IMG/VR virus record: IMGVR_UViG_3300019776_000960 | Coordinates: 1-42,260 of that record | Length of the DNA stretch: 42,260 nt | Direction: 5' to 3' (one strand) | Origin: a virus | In this document: one piece after another, positions 7,723 through 15,836 of the stretch | Layout of the letters: the number at the start of each line of letters is the position of its first letter | How positions within the stretch are numbered: the first letter of the stretch is position 1 | The notes under the pieces: generated by a model | Told to the model about the DNA's origin: nothing | Seen by the model: the letters and a program-made list of their open reading frames with translations, nothing else | The model's database searches: none | Position numbers and translations under genes: made by a program

Positions 7723-8577
7723 TTAAGCAAAAGTTGCAGGATCTGTAAATGTATCCTGATAAAAACGCCCTCCAATGGCAAAAGCGGCAGTCCAGCTTGC
7801 TAAATCTAAAGCGTCCGCTTGTGCATAAGTTAACCCCGCACTTGTCAAATCAACAATATGAATTTGATAGAGGATTTCCGAACAAGCTTTGTTCAATTCA
7901 AAACTTGAGTATGGGCCACCAGAGCCAAACTTAAATCCCGTAAAATTAGTACTACTTGCAGTACCAGTTTGCTGACTCGTTGCTCCATTTATTTGTTTAT
8001 TTGCAAGTGAATTGAGGTCTGTTGATGAGCCTCTTGAGCCTAAATTAGCCCCTGTAATAATTCCGCCACCAGTTCCAAACGCCATTACATTATTATTGTT
8101 TGTATTAGCCGTAAAAAGCATAAAATTTGCGGAACTACCTGTAAGGGCAAGTCGGGTCTTTCTACTCCAAACAGAAACAAAAAATCCTCGTGATAGATTG
8201 TTAAAAATATAATTCCTCATTGATACTGGAAGTACAATTTGAAAATCATTACCCGTTGCTATATCATTTGTCTGCGATACAATACCATGAAGCCCCTTTT
8301 TTGTAGTAATTTCAAGTTTCAGCCCGTTAGTAGTTGCGGTATTAACTACCGTAGGGCTTACATTTGCTTCTACTGTTTCACTAAGTATCTGCATCGACTC
8401 CCAATAGGCTAAATTTTTAATAGCAGTACCATTAGAAGGTACTACTGCCGAACTTTGTGGGTGCGAAAAGTCTAATAATAAAAGACTTCCTGCTGTAAGT
8501 CGTTTATCAATTCTTCTTGTAGGAAGATTGCTATTTGGAACAGTAACGTCCAAAATTAATTGAGCTGATTTTGCCAT
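7723..8577 (-). CDS. Virion surface or tail-tip protein (candidate)
   Basis: 284 aa, rich in Thr, Ser, Asn and Gly, without membrane segments; ends in a region GRFYQDTFTDPATF. It follows the fibre gene by two bases and ends its unit at a terminator. Composition and place suggest a second receptor-binding or fibre-associated protein, perhaps with a lectin-like jelly-roll (GFFVSVWSRKT region). No family recognised. Confidence 0.5.
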   Translation of the reverse strand: MAKSAQLILDVTVPNSNLPTRRIDKRLTAGSLLLLDFSHPQSSAVVPSNGTAIKNLAYWESMQILSETVEANVSPTVVNTATTNGLKLEITTKKGLHGIVSQTNDIATGNDFQIVLPVSMRNYIFNNLSRGFFVSVWSRKTRLALTGSSANFMLFTANTNNNNVMAFGTGGGIITGANLGSRGSSTDLNSLANKQINGATSQQTGTASSTNFTGFKFGSGGPYSSFELNKACSEILYQIHIVDLTSAGLTYAQADALDLASWTAAFAIGGRFYQDTFTDPATFA

Positions 8578-8579
8578 TG

Positions 8580-10565
8580 TTATAATTGATTAATTTGCGT
8601 TGAAATATATTTGCCAATTTGGATATACCCTGCTGTATTTGGGTGTACATTATCAGCATTACTTGGGTATGTACCATTTCCGCTAATAGTATTCGCTGTA
8701 AGAATATCCCAGTTATTTTTGTTAATTCCACTGTTGTGATATAAGTCAATCACAGGTATTCCCCACTGTCCACCAATATCTGTAATAGCATTAACTAATG
8801 TTTCTAAGGTTCTACCAGAACCAATAGGGTATTCGGAATAACCATCTGCATCTATATAATTATACTTCCCTACGCAGTGCGGTGTAATTAATACGATTCG
8901 TACATCTTTTCTATTCACACTTGCTGCAAGCGTATAGATTTTTTGAATAGTATAATTGTATCTTCCATATAGTGTATTTTGTGTAGGATACATATCGCCC
9001 CTTGTACCTATTGTTGTACTTCGTTCATTAAGCCCACCGAAAATTGAAACTATATCCTTATCCTGTATTTGTGCAGCTGAAAGAGGAAGGATTGGACTTG
9101 TAGATGCTCCATCACCATCCACCATTGCGAGGATGCCGATGCCTCCTTTTGCATGAGTACTGATAGCCATTCCTGTTTTTTCTGCAATTGTAGTCTGATA
9201 CAATCCTGCTGCTGTTACGCTATCGCCAATACAAAGCATTTTCCCACCAAAATAAGGAAGTAGTTTTTTGTATTCAGATGATAATTTCTGATAGGTAACA
9301 CTACTATCTGGAATTGTGATAGTAATACCCTCTGCAACTAATTTTCCATCACTATATCTAATTCCCGCCAATAACTTTCTTACTTTATCCTCAATCGTAA
9401 AGATATAGTCGTCAAATTCAGGATCAAACGGGAGCAAATTGAAAACTGAATTTTGTAAATCTGTACCCAAGTCGTTTTTTTGAATAGGACTTAATGAATA
9501 ATCAAATAGTGCTTTCAAAAAACCGGTTGAGGTTATCTGCAGAATATACTGTCGTGCTGTTGTAAAAATCTCAAAAAGATTTCCGCTTTCATTATCATTC
9601 TCAGAAAAAGCTGATAAAAAAGCCAAAAGATTTTGGAGGTTAGTATCTAATTTTTGCAATGAAACTGCATTATTAGCAATATTACTTTGTTCTACGGCAT
9701 TAGCTTGTAAGCGAAATAGGGCATTCATGTAGCCTTGTGTATCCCAATACACAAGCATCTGTCTTAGAGTATTTTCGATAGAGGCAATAATATCTTCAGA
9801 GTCTTCATATTTGAATTTATTCGCATTATTTGCCGATTCTATCGCTTTGGCTTCTGCAACTGCTTGTGCAGTTTGTGCTGCAACTTTCGCAGTATTAGCT
9901 TCTCCAGCTTTTTGTGTAGCGATAACAGCTTCGTCGTAAGCGGTATTTTTGTATGCAAGAGCTTCTTCAGCCGAATTAGCTGCATCCGTTGCTTTTTGTG
10001 TAGCAATTCCTGCTTTTTCGGTTGCTATTGTAGCCTTATCTGTCGCAATTGTAGCTTTTTGCCCTGCTAAGGTTGCGGATTGTTCTGCTTCTTCGCTTGC
10101 TTCAACCGTAAGGTTGTACAAAGAATCAACCCCCAAAATATAGAATGCACCATCCACAACATTAATTACATAATGTGTGTCGAAGCTCGCACGCTCAGTA
10201 CTTTCAGTAGGTTTTTCTACAATATGTATATTAAAATAAGCAGGAATATAATCCCTACCGGCTGCATCCGTCACAAGGATTTGCATTTGCAAAGTACCCG
10301 AAATCAAATCGTCGATAACTGTACCATCGCCATTCACCCACTCTTTTTTCACAAAAAACGATTTGCCGTTTTCTGCGATTACAATGTTCGTAGGAGCGTT
10401 AAGCGTTTCAATAATGCTGTTATTCAGCCAGATGTAAGCCTTTATCGTGAAGTCGTTCAGGTTGATATTTGTAACCTCAACAGGCAAGCGAAAGTCAAAT
10501 TGCCACGAAGGGCCCCGTAAGATGGTAATATCCTGCGGGATGGGAGTGAAATCTAAGTTATTCAT
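8580..10565 (-). CDS. Tail fibre with SGNH/GDSL esterase domain
   Basis: 661 aa in three parts. Residues 1-120 form a small beta domain (PQDITILRGPSWQFDF) of the kind that starts BppU-like baseplate fibres. Residues 155-250 are an Ala/Thr/Lys coiled coil of near-repeated segments (KATIATDKATIATEKAG). The C-terminus is an SGNH hydrolase: CIGDS near 445, GGLNE, and a D638NVH641P block for the catalytic Asp/His. Probably binds and de-esterifies host surface glycans. The start is supported by the upstream TTAACACCTAAT motif. Confidence 0.82.
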   Translation of the reverse strand: MNNLDFTPIPQDITILRGPSWQFDFRLPVEVTNINLNDFTIKAYIWLNNSIIETLNAPTNIVIAENGKSFFVKKEWVNGDGTVIDDLISGTLQMQILVTDAAGRDYIPAYFNIHIVEKPTESTERASFDTHYVINVVDGAFYILGVDSLYNLTVEASEEAEQSATLAGQKATIATDKATIATEKAGIATQKATDAANSAEEALAYKNTAYDEAVIATQKAGEANTAKVAAQTAQAVAEAKAIESANNANKFKYEDSEDIIASIENTLRQMLVYWDTQGYMNALFRLQANAVEQSNIANNAVSLQKLDTNLQNLLAFLSAFSENDNESGNLFEIFTTARQYILQITSTGFLKALFDYSLSPIQKNDLGTDLQNSVFNLLPFDPEFDDYIFTIEDKVRKLLAGIRYSDGKLVAEGITITIPDSSVTYQKLSSEYKKLLPYFGGKMLCIGDSVTAAGLYQTTIAEKTGMAISTHAKGGIGILAMVDGDGASTSPILPLSAAQIQDKDIVSIFGGLNERSTTIGTRGDMYPTQNTLYGRYNYTIQKIYTLAASVNRKDVRIVLITPHCVGKYNYIDADGYSEYPIGSGRTLETLVNAITDIGGQWGIPVIDLYHNSGINKNNWDILTANTISGNGTYPSNADNVHPNTAGYIQIGKYISTQINQL

Positions 10566-10568
10566 TTT

Positions 10569-10580
10569 ATTAGGTGTTAA
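10569..10580 (-). promoter_or_regulatory. Pre-start motif TTAACACCTAAT (fibre)
   Basis: Exact 12-base copy of the motif before the capsid and internal scaffold starts, three bases before the fibre ATG. Confidence 0.5.
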
Positions 10581-11335
10581 TTAGTTACCGTACCCGGATT
10601 AACTATTAATGTTTGCGAAAAAATGATAGATGGATTTGTCTTATTGGCAGCAAAAATATAATAAGTGCCTTCTTGTAGAAATACCTCTGGATTACTCACA
10701 AAAGCTTTTGCTTCGGCAAAACTGTTTGTTGTAGCATAGTATAGCTTATACAAATCAATATCATAGCTATCTTTTGCCCGAACCTCTACCTTATATATAT
10801 AAGTGTTTATCCCATCTTTTGGCCAGAGCTTTCTTTCAATCTTAGCATCCCCTAAAATATTAATATACTCATACTCCCGAAACTTAGCTTTTACGAAACT
10901 AAGTTCAAACCTGTTCCGCTGGCTATGCTCTGCTACACCAACGTAGGTATAATTAAGATGATAAGGATTGAAGCAACGAGTAAAACCATTTACATTTTCC
11001 ACCACTACACAAAGATTTTTGCCTTTTATCTTTATAAACCAATCTTCAAAATCTTCTGGCTTAACATCACTTTCAACCGTCGCTACAAAATCAAAACTTT
11101 GCTTCCTACCTTTTTCAGACTTTACTTCTGCAAATTTCAGTTCACCGCTCACACGGTCTTTTGCTCTCCAGCTCGCAAGTGGAGCATAACGATAGAGTAA
11201 TGTGAGTTGATCAATTTTGCATTCAGTTTGTAGGGCCTGTTGTACAACATCTGAAGAAAAGAATAATCGTAAACTCAAAATGCCCCCGACATTGGGTTGG
11301 GAGCTGGCATTCACGAAAGGATTATCAATACTCAT
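10577..11335 (-). CDS. Tail-region structural protein
   Basis: 252 aa from ATG 11335 (MSIDNPFVNASS). This ATG overlaps the stop of the upstream gene as TAATG, which favours it over the longer start at 11386. The protein looks beta-rich, with a small domain near the C-terminus containing GTYYIFAANKTNPS, resembling short fibre-adaptor domains. Between an unknown protein and the fibre, it could attach the fibre to the tail tip. Family not recognised. Confidence 0.55.
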   Translation of the reverse strand: MSIDNPFVNASSQPNVGGILSLRLFFSSDVVQQALQTECKIDQLTLLYRYAPLASWRAKDRVSGELKFAEVKSEKGRKQSFDFVATVESDVKPEDFEDWFIKIKGKNLCVVVENVNGFTRCFNPYHLNYTYVGVAEHSQRNRFELSFVKAKFREYEYINILGDAKIERKLWPKDGINTYIYKVEVRAKDSYDIDLYKLYYATTNSFAEAKAFVSNPEVFLQEGTYYIFAANKTNPSIIFSQTLIVNPGTVTN

Positions 11336-11934
11336 TACATCATCAGGGGATAAGGTGCAAAGGCATCGTTTTTGTGCCGCTGCCAAAATCTTTTACAAGT
11401 TTCGGCACTAAAGTCGAAGTCTGAAAGGTCATACAATGCCTGAAAGTCACGTATTGCATCAACAATCTTCTTATTTTGTAGAATAACCTCATTGTGCATA
11501 TACGCAAGAAATACCCTATTGATCAGTTTATCTAAGTAGCAGTTGAATTTTACCGACGCCTCCCGGCAAGCATAGAACCTAATTTCTGTATATTTTTTGG
11601 GTGGAGAATAACGCCTGAATACAAGCTGGCAATTGTTTAGTTTCTCTGGAGCTTGTGTTTTGGTTTTATGCAATTTTTCAACTGTAAGTACATTTCTCAA
11701 AGCTAAAAATTTGTTTCTATCCATTCTCAGCTCTATAAGTTCGCTAAACTTATACTTCATCTCAAATACAAACTCATCAGGTTCTTTATATTTAAGCACA
11801 TCAAATGTTGTCACTAATATTCCATAACACATCGTGCCAATCTCGTCATAGTTTTCAACCTGTATTTCGTCAGGGTGGTATTTTGCTAAGAATTTTTTAT
11901 TCTTTGCACTTACCTTAATTTTAATACTTTTCAT
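11335..11934 (-). CDS. Hypothetical first gene of fibre unit
   Basis: 199 aa from ATG 11934 (MKSIKIKVSAKNKKF), basic, no recognised domain. A longer reading from 12045 runs through a terminator hairpin and the late box and is rejected. It is coupled to the next gene by a TAATG overlap and begins 40 bases after a late-unit box. A distal tail or baseplate role is likely from position. Confidence 0.5.
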   Translation of the reverse strand: MKSIKIKVSAKNKKFLAKYHPDEIQVENYDEIGTMCYGILVTTFDVLKYKEPDEFVFEMKYKFSELIELRMDRNKFLALRNVLTVEKLHKTKTQAPEKLNNCQLVFRRYSPPKKYTEIRFYACREASVKFNCYLDKLINRVFLAYMHNEVILQNKKIVDAIRDFQALYDLSDFDFSAETCKRFWQRHKNDAFAPYPLMM

Positions 11935-11973
11935 TATTTTTTTTGAACAAAAAAGGATTGAAAACACATCAAA

Positions 11974-11984
11974 AAAAAGGACAT
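11974..11984 (-). promoter_or_regulatory. Late-unit box (fibre unit)
   Basis: ATGTCCTTTTT on the minus strand, 40 bases before the 11934 ATG, after a minus-strand terminator and with a TATTTG element just upstream. Confidence 0.5.
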
Positions 11985-12003
11985 CAGACTGCAAATATTT
12001 TTT

Positions 12004-12055
12004 CACAAAAAAAGTCGTAAATTGTCCCTTGAAATACAAGGTCAATTTACGACTT
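12004..12055 (-). terminator. Large hairpin with minus-strand T run
   Basis: A perfect 13-bp inverted repeat AAGTCGTAAATTG (12012-12024) / CAATTTACGACTT (12043-12055) encloses CCTTG / CAAGG. On the minus strand it runs into a T tract. It would stop leftward transcription from the early block before the fibre unit; the long dyad could also be an operator. Confidence 0.65.
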
Positions 12056-12059
12056 CCCT

Positions 12060-12097
12060 AAAATCCCGATACTTTTGCAGAGGCTTCGGGATTTTTT
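12060..12097 (+). promoter_or_regulatory. Dyad AAAATCCCGA/TCGGGATTTT around a promoter-like -7 box
   Basis: A 10-bp dyad (12060-12069 / 12086-12095) ends in six T residues, a plus-strand terminator shape. Its 16-base centre contains TACTTTTG (12070-12077), which matches the Bacteroidota TAnnTTTG -7 element. It may act as an operator over the promoter of the 12112 gene or as an insulator terminator. Confidence 0.5.
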
Positions 12098-12111
12098 ACA
12101 ATATACTAACA

Positions 12112-12357
12112 ATGATTGAATTTGTAGCAAACGAGTTCATAAAGGAATCCCAAACATGGCATGACTGTGGTACTTTCCGCAAAGTAGTATTCAAAAAAGG
12201 GCTTTATCGGGCTGTTACTATCTATACCCGGGAGCAATGCTCCAGAAGGGAAGATTCAGATTGGAAAGTTAAAATTCTGGAGTACTCATTCGATAGAGAA
12301 TACTGGACTGACGATTGGATTTACATTCGTCGTGAAATTAAAAAAAGAGGCTTGTGA
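12112..12357 (+). CDS. Hypothetical protein
   Basis: 81 aa from ATG 12112 (MIEFVANEF); an upstream start at 12022 would run through the dyad. Charged and aromatic, no domain recognised. First gene of a short plus-strand pair that ends at the 12810 terminator. Confidence 0.5.
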   Translation: MIEFVANEFIKESQTWHDCGTFRKVVFKKGLYRAVTIYTREQCSRREDSDWKVKILEYSFDREYWTDDWIYIRREIKKRGL

Positions 12358-12372
12358 AGCCTTAGTGAAAAT

Positions 12373-12762
12373 ATGAAAAAGTTAGCTTTATCTTATGCGA
12401 AAATTGAACAGTTTTTGATTCTCAATCAAAAAGAAGCAAACGAACTATATCACAATAAAGGCTTTACAGCTCGTCAATTAGCACAACATTTCAGTCTATT
12501 TTTTACGCCTGCATTTCAAAAGCAGTGTTATAGGATTTTAGGTTCAAAAAAAATGGGTTTGGGTGGTGCAAGAATAGGTTCAGGCAATACAACTAAAAAT
12601 AAAAACCGAAAAAGTAAAACTAAAAATATTTTCGTCTTTAACTTTTCAGATGAGGTAACAAAATTAATAAAGGCAAGTACAAGAGAAGATTATAACAATG
12701 CCCGAAATTTTGTAGAAGATGCAATTTTATGGTTTTCCGAAAATCGTAAACCTAAAAGCTAA
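12373..12762 (+). CDS. Possible DNA-binding protein
   Basis: 129 aa. The N-terminal half resembles a helix-turn-helix (GFTARQLAQHFSLFFTPAF). A basic linker with GGARIGSG follows, then a C-terminal helical part starting FVFNFSDEVTKLIKAS that resembles a ribbon-helix-helix or replicon-protein segment. Function unknown; the place beside the recombinases suggests a regulator. Confidence 0.5.
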   Translation: MKKLALSYAKIEQFLILNQKEANELYHNKGFTARQLAQHFSLFFTPAFQKQCYRILGSKKMGLGGARIGSGNTTKNKNRKSKTKNIFVFNFSDEVTKLIKASTREDYNNARNFVEDAILWFSENRKPKS

Positions 12763-12809
12763 AGCTTTGCAAGGCACTGAATTTATATTTTATAGAATGG
12801 TTTTAAAAG

Positions 12810-12838
12810 AAGTCCCTCATTAAAAAGGGACTTTTTTA
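12810..12838. terminator. Terminator between converging genes
   Basis: 8-bp stem AAGTCCCT (12810-12817) / AGGGACTT (12826-12833) followed by T residues. It ends the plus-strand pair; in the other direction it can end the serine recombinase transcript. Confidence 0.85.
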
Positions 12839-13531
12839 TTATTTTAAATAAAACTCCCTCACTCGCCGTATCAGCCTCAGCACCGATAAACTATTAAACT
12901 CCCTTCCCCGACGTGTCCGAAAAAGGTTCTTGTTCAAGTATGCAGCTGCTTCTTTCAAAGAAAGCTTTTGCCTTACACATTTCTCTACAAAAGCCACAAG
13001 AATATCATTTGTGTAATATTCCCTTACATTTTCTTCAATAACCTTTTTTGCTTTTTCTCGATACAAATCAAAATGAATCGGTGGCTTTCTAATTATTATT
13101 TCCCCTCTATCTCGCTTTGCTTTAAGAGCTTGCTTTGTTCTAAGGCTTATTAACTCCCTTTCTCGCATTGCCATACCCGAAAAGATAGCAAGCGTAAAAG
13201 AGTCGATTGGATAATTTGGAATATCACAAGCTACCAAACGGCTCTCTAATATTTCGACGATTGAAAACGTATCCCGAACGTTCCTACTTAATCTGTCAAT
13301 TTTAGCAACAATCATCGTATAATTATTTTTTTTGCAAAGTTCAATGGCTTCATTCAATAGTGGGCGATTGATAGACTCTTTTCCAGACTCAGCTTCTACA
13401 AATTTTTGTATAATTTCACCTTTGCTAATTTTAACAAAGTGTTCAATGATACTTTGTTGAGCTTCTAAGCCTAACCCAGACCTCTTTTGTCGTTGAGTCG
13501 ATACTCTCATATAAGCAATGTATTTTGTCAT
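12839..13531 (-). CDS. Serine recombinase (resolvase/invertase family)
   Basis: 230 aa. The N-terminal resolvase domain shows YMRVS with catalytic Ser11, the conserved GLGLEAQ segment, and KIDRLSRN with its Arg. A MRERELISLRTKQAL helix leads to a C-terminal helix-turn-helix region. The size matches small resolvase/invertase proteins, not large serine integrases. It could control inversion, multimer resolution or host-gene entry. A 13-bp-armed dyad lies 17 bases upstream of its start. Confidence 0.88.
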   Translation of the reverse strand: MTKYIAYMRVSTQRQKRSGLGLEAQQSIIEHFVKISKGEIIQKFVEAESGKESINRPLLNEAIELCKKNNYTMIVAKIDRLSRNVRDTFSIVEILESRLVACDIPNYPIDSFTLAIFSGMAMRERELISLRTKQALKAKRDRGEIIIRKPPIHFDLYREKAKKVIEENVREYYTNDILVAFVEKCVRQKLSLKEAAAYLNKNLFRTRRGREFNSLSVLRLIRRVREFYLK

Positions 13532-13548
13532 ATCTAAAATTTTAAAAC

Positions 13549-13584
13549 ACGTATAAATACCCTATAAAACAGGTATTTATACGT
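13549..13584. promoter_or_regulatory. 13-bp inverted repeat between the two recombinase genes
   Basis: ACGTATAAATACC (13549-13561) and GGTATTTATACGT (13572-13584) are perfect inverted repeats with a 10-base spacer. The dyad lies between the 3' end of the integrase and the 5' end of the serine recombinase. It may be the integrase core (attP), a resolvase crossover site or an operator; it also resembles a weak terminator. Confidence 0.55.
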
Positions 13585-13638
13585 AATGTCTTATTCTATG
13601 CCACTATGTCTATTATTTTTTGTACGTTACTATTTTTG

Positions 13639-14835
13639 TCATACAAAAAACTCTTTTGCAATTCGCTTTTTGTTTATTCTTGCATATCGCTTCAAAGGAT
13701 TTGTAGAACTCCATCCCATTACGCTTGCTATCGTTAATTCTCCCATCTCTTTATCATTCAGCATCACATTTGCACAAGATCTTCGAGACGTATGCCAAGT
13801 AATTGTTCGTTCCCAATTATTGTCTGGGAAATTCTTCTTTAATATTTTAGTTATTTTAATCAGATGTATCCTCGCTGTATGGTACTTGTATTTTGGTAGG
13901 TTTTCAAGTTTGTTTCCATACTTGAAAAGTAACTTAACAGCTCGCTCAGAAAGGGGTATTTGTTGTAATTCATCCGTTTTATTTCGAGCCTTCGCTATCC
14001 AATATATTCCATCATCATACCTTAACATTTCGTTTCTAAGGTTGATATAGTCTACAAAACTTAGGGATGTTTCTGCACAGAATAACCAGGCATCGCAGAC
14101 TTCTTGTTGTTTTTTTGGAAAGATAAAATCAGACATTATTTGCAAATCATTCGATTCAACTACAACAGGTATTGCTTTCTTTGCATTTTGTATTTTATAG
14201 TATTCAAGGGGCAATTTTTTAATCAAATTTTTCTTTTTCGCAAATTTTTGAACAAACTTGATAAACCCCATTATTCCGCTTATATAACTTCTTTTCAATT
14301 GCTTTTCCAACATCCAACTTTCTAACTCATCAATAATTTCCTGATTAAATTTTTTGCAAGGCAAGTCAATAATTCTCAATTCAGATAGAAAGCGTTGAAC
14401 TAAACTTTTTCTCATTTTATATTGTAAATATGAATTTTTGGATAAATTTTTGCTGTCAACAGAGGCTTTTCTTTCTTTCATGTACTCCTCCATTGCTTCA
14501 ACCATCGTCACGGCTTTCTTGACAATTGTTACAGCTTTTTTAGACTTCAAAAACTCATTTTTAATTTCGTCAGGATGAAGCTGCCTGTGATTATTTTTAA
14601 GAAGAAGCTGCTTGTAATTCAACATCAAATTAGCCTTGATGTTCTCTTTAATCTGTTCCTTGATTGCAGAATCTTTCCCAATAAAACACTGTTCTTTTGC
14701 AGACCAATATTCTTTTTCTGTTTTGATTTTGGTAGAAAATGGTTGTGATTCTACTCCATCAATTTTTACGACACAGCTAATTGTTCCTTGAGTTTCAGAA
14801 ACTGATGACTTCCTAAACCAGAAATAGATTTCCAT
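13639..14835 (-). CDS. int: Tyrosine recombinase integrase, CTnDOT-like
   Basis: 398 aa: arm-binding N-terminus, SAM-like core-binding domain (about 105-205) and catalytic domain. Catalytic residues seen: Lys286 in the beta hairpin, H348-x-x-R351 (WHTSRRS), Trp375 and Tyr384. The first Arg of the usual box is Ser259 (TSLSFVDY), the change known from Bacteroides CTnDOT-type integrases, so the enzyme is probably active. Direct repeats upstream of its start may be arm sites. Confidence 0.88.
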   Translation of the reverse strand: MEIYFWFRKSSVSETQGTISCVVKIDGVESQPFSTKIKTEKEYWSAKEQCFIGKDSAIKEQIKENIKANLMLNYKQLLLKNNHRQLHPDEIKNEFLKSKKAVTIVKKAVTMVEAMEEYMKERKASVDSKNLSKNSYLQYKMRKSLVQRFLSELRIIDLPCKKFNQEIIDELESWMLEKQLKRSYISGIMGFIKFVQKFAKKKNLIKKLPLEYYKIQNAKKAIPVVVESNDLQIMSDFIFPKKQQEVCDAWLFCAETSLSFVDYINLRNEMLRYDDGIYWIAKARNKTDELQQIPLSERAVKLLFKYGNKLENLPKYKYHTARIHLIKITKILKKNFPDNNWERTITWHTSRRSCANVMLNDKEMGELTIASVMGWSSTNPLKRYARINKKRIAKEFFV

Positions 14836-14916
14836 TAAATTGAGGGGTATCTTTTTTTTGACATTTTTTGAATATGTTTAATGTGAGCATTAAACCGTTC
14901 AAACCGTATGCAAAAA

Positions 14917-15127
14917 GTAAGTGGAATTCGTAAGTAAGTAAATTCGTAAGTAACCCGTTTTGTAAGGAATAGAGAGGGTTTTAACGAATAAATTATTTGA
15001 TATGTGCCTATTTTATGTCTATAATATCTTCAATTTTCAGTATTAAATAAATTACTACTTTATTATGCTACTTGAAAATCAAAGAGTTATAAGCACATAG
15101 CTTATTTTGTAAGTGAAAACGTAAGTG
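14917..15127. repeat. GTAAGTR repeat cluster upstream of int
   Basis: GTAAGTG at 14917, two copies of AATTCGTAAGTA at 14925 and 14941 (period 16), then GTAAGTG at 15109 and 15121. The last two lie in the 3' end of the repressor gene and encode its SLT-SLT tail. Between them is A/T-rich DNA with no gene. Possible integrase arm sites or repressor operators. Confidence 0.5.
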
Positions 15128-15497
15128 AATTTTGACCCAAAAAAATTGGTCTAACACTTCCGCCTCTTCTTCCACTTACATGATTAAAATTTCCAATACC
15201 CATTTGTTCTTCAAGCTCGTAGGCCCTTATCTTCCATTTCTGTGCTTCTGCTGTGGCTTCATCGACTAACCTTTTCCAAAAACCAACTGGTGTTGGTTTT
15301 ACTGGAATGTCTAAAAAATAATCAATATCTACTTCAAGTATTTCGCAAATCTGTTCTAATGTTTTTACTTTAACATTATCATTATCAATCATCCTTTTGA
15401 AGCCATCCATAGACATTTCTATCTTTTCACATAGTTGACCTTGCGTCATACCTTTGCTTTTTAATGCTTTTTTTAATTTTTCTTGAAAATTCTTCAT
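15102..15497 (-). CDS. XRE-family helix-turn-helix repressor
   Basis: 131 aa from ATG 15497 (MKNFQEKLKKALKSKG); the open frame extends upstream to 15761 but crosses the operator region. Residues 1-60 are a Cro/CI-type HTH (GMTQGQLCEKIEMSMDGFKRMI). The C-terminal part is a short helical tail (LVDEATAEAQKWKIRAYELEEQ) that probably dimerises. It is transcribed away from the small gene at 15642 across an array of 11-bp repeats, a classic lysogeny switch layout. Confidence 0.8.
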   Translation of the reverse strand: MKNFQEKLKKALKSKGMTQGQLCEKIEMSMDGFKRMIDNDNVKVKTLEQICEILEVDIDYFLDIPVKPTPVGFWKRLVDEATAEAQKWKIRAYELEEQMGIGNFNHVSGRRGGSVRPIFLGQNSLTFSLTK

Positions 15498-15552
15498 ATT
15501 TTTATCTGATTTATTTTTTAATTCGATTTTTTCTCTGATATTTGTAGGGAAA

Positions 15553-15614
15553 TAACGAAAGAGATACGAAATATATACGAAAGTAATACGAAAAAACGAA
15601 TTATAGTTCGATTT
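15553..15614. promoter_or_regulatory. 11-bp phased operator array
   Basis: TAACGAAA at 15553 and ATACGAAA at 15564, 15575 and 15586: four copies one helical turn apart, followed by a CGAA-TTATAG-TTCG dyad near 15597-15610. It lies between the divergent repressor and the small plus-strand gene. Confidence 0.65.
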
Positions 15615-15641
15615 ATACTCTCTTTTTATTGAGCGGTCGAT

Positions 15642-15836
15642 ATGTCGGATGAGTTGAAAAAAATACGTGAGGCTTATTTTGCAAAAGCCATAAAGGATAG
15701 AAAGACTATCAAAAAAAATATGCAAGACATATTTGGGTATGGGGAAAGAAATGCTCAACATAAAATAAGTGGTACATCTCCTTTAACCGACCGTGAAACT
15801 GAGTACTTGTTTAGAGCTTTAAAATTGAAGAAGTAA
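15642..15836 (+). CDS. Small Cro-like/early regulator (candidate)
   Basis: 64 aa, very basic and helical (MSDELKKIREAYFAKAIKDR), divergent from the XRE repressor. A helix-turn-helix-like stretch, KKNMQDIFGYGERNAQHKIS, could bind the phased repeats. Size and place fit a Cro-type or other early regulator; homology is not recognised. Its 3' end overlaps the convergent gene by 26 bases. Confidence 0.55.
   Translation: MSDELKKIREAYFAKAIKDRKTIKKNMQDIFGYGERNAQHKISGTSPLTDRETEYLFRALKLKK

Noticed and set aside
7441-7781. Minus-strand ORFs opposite the small gene at 7419
   Set aside because: They cross the strong 7695 terminator and have low-complexity hydrophobic products; the plus gene ends exactly at the terminator.
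12022-12111. N-terminal extension of the 12112 gene
   Set aside because: It is translated from the dyad region; the internal ATG starts a normal protein.
8580-13531. Invertible fibre cassette under serine recombinase control
   Set aside because: No inverted repeats of useful length were seen flanking the fibre gene, and no alternative fibre ends were found.
13586-14050. 154-aa plus ORF
   Set aside because: Antisense to the integrase catalytic domain.
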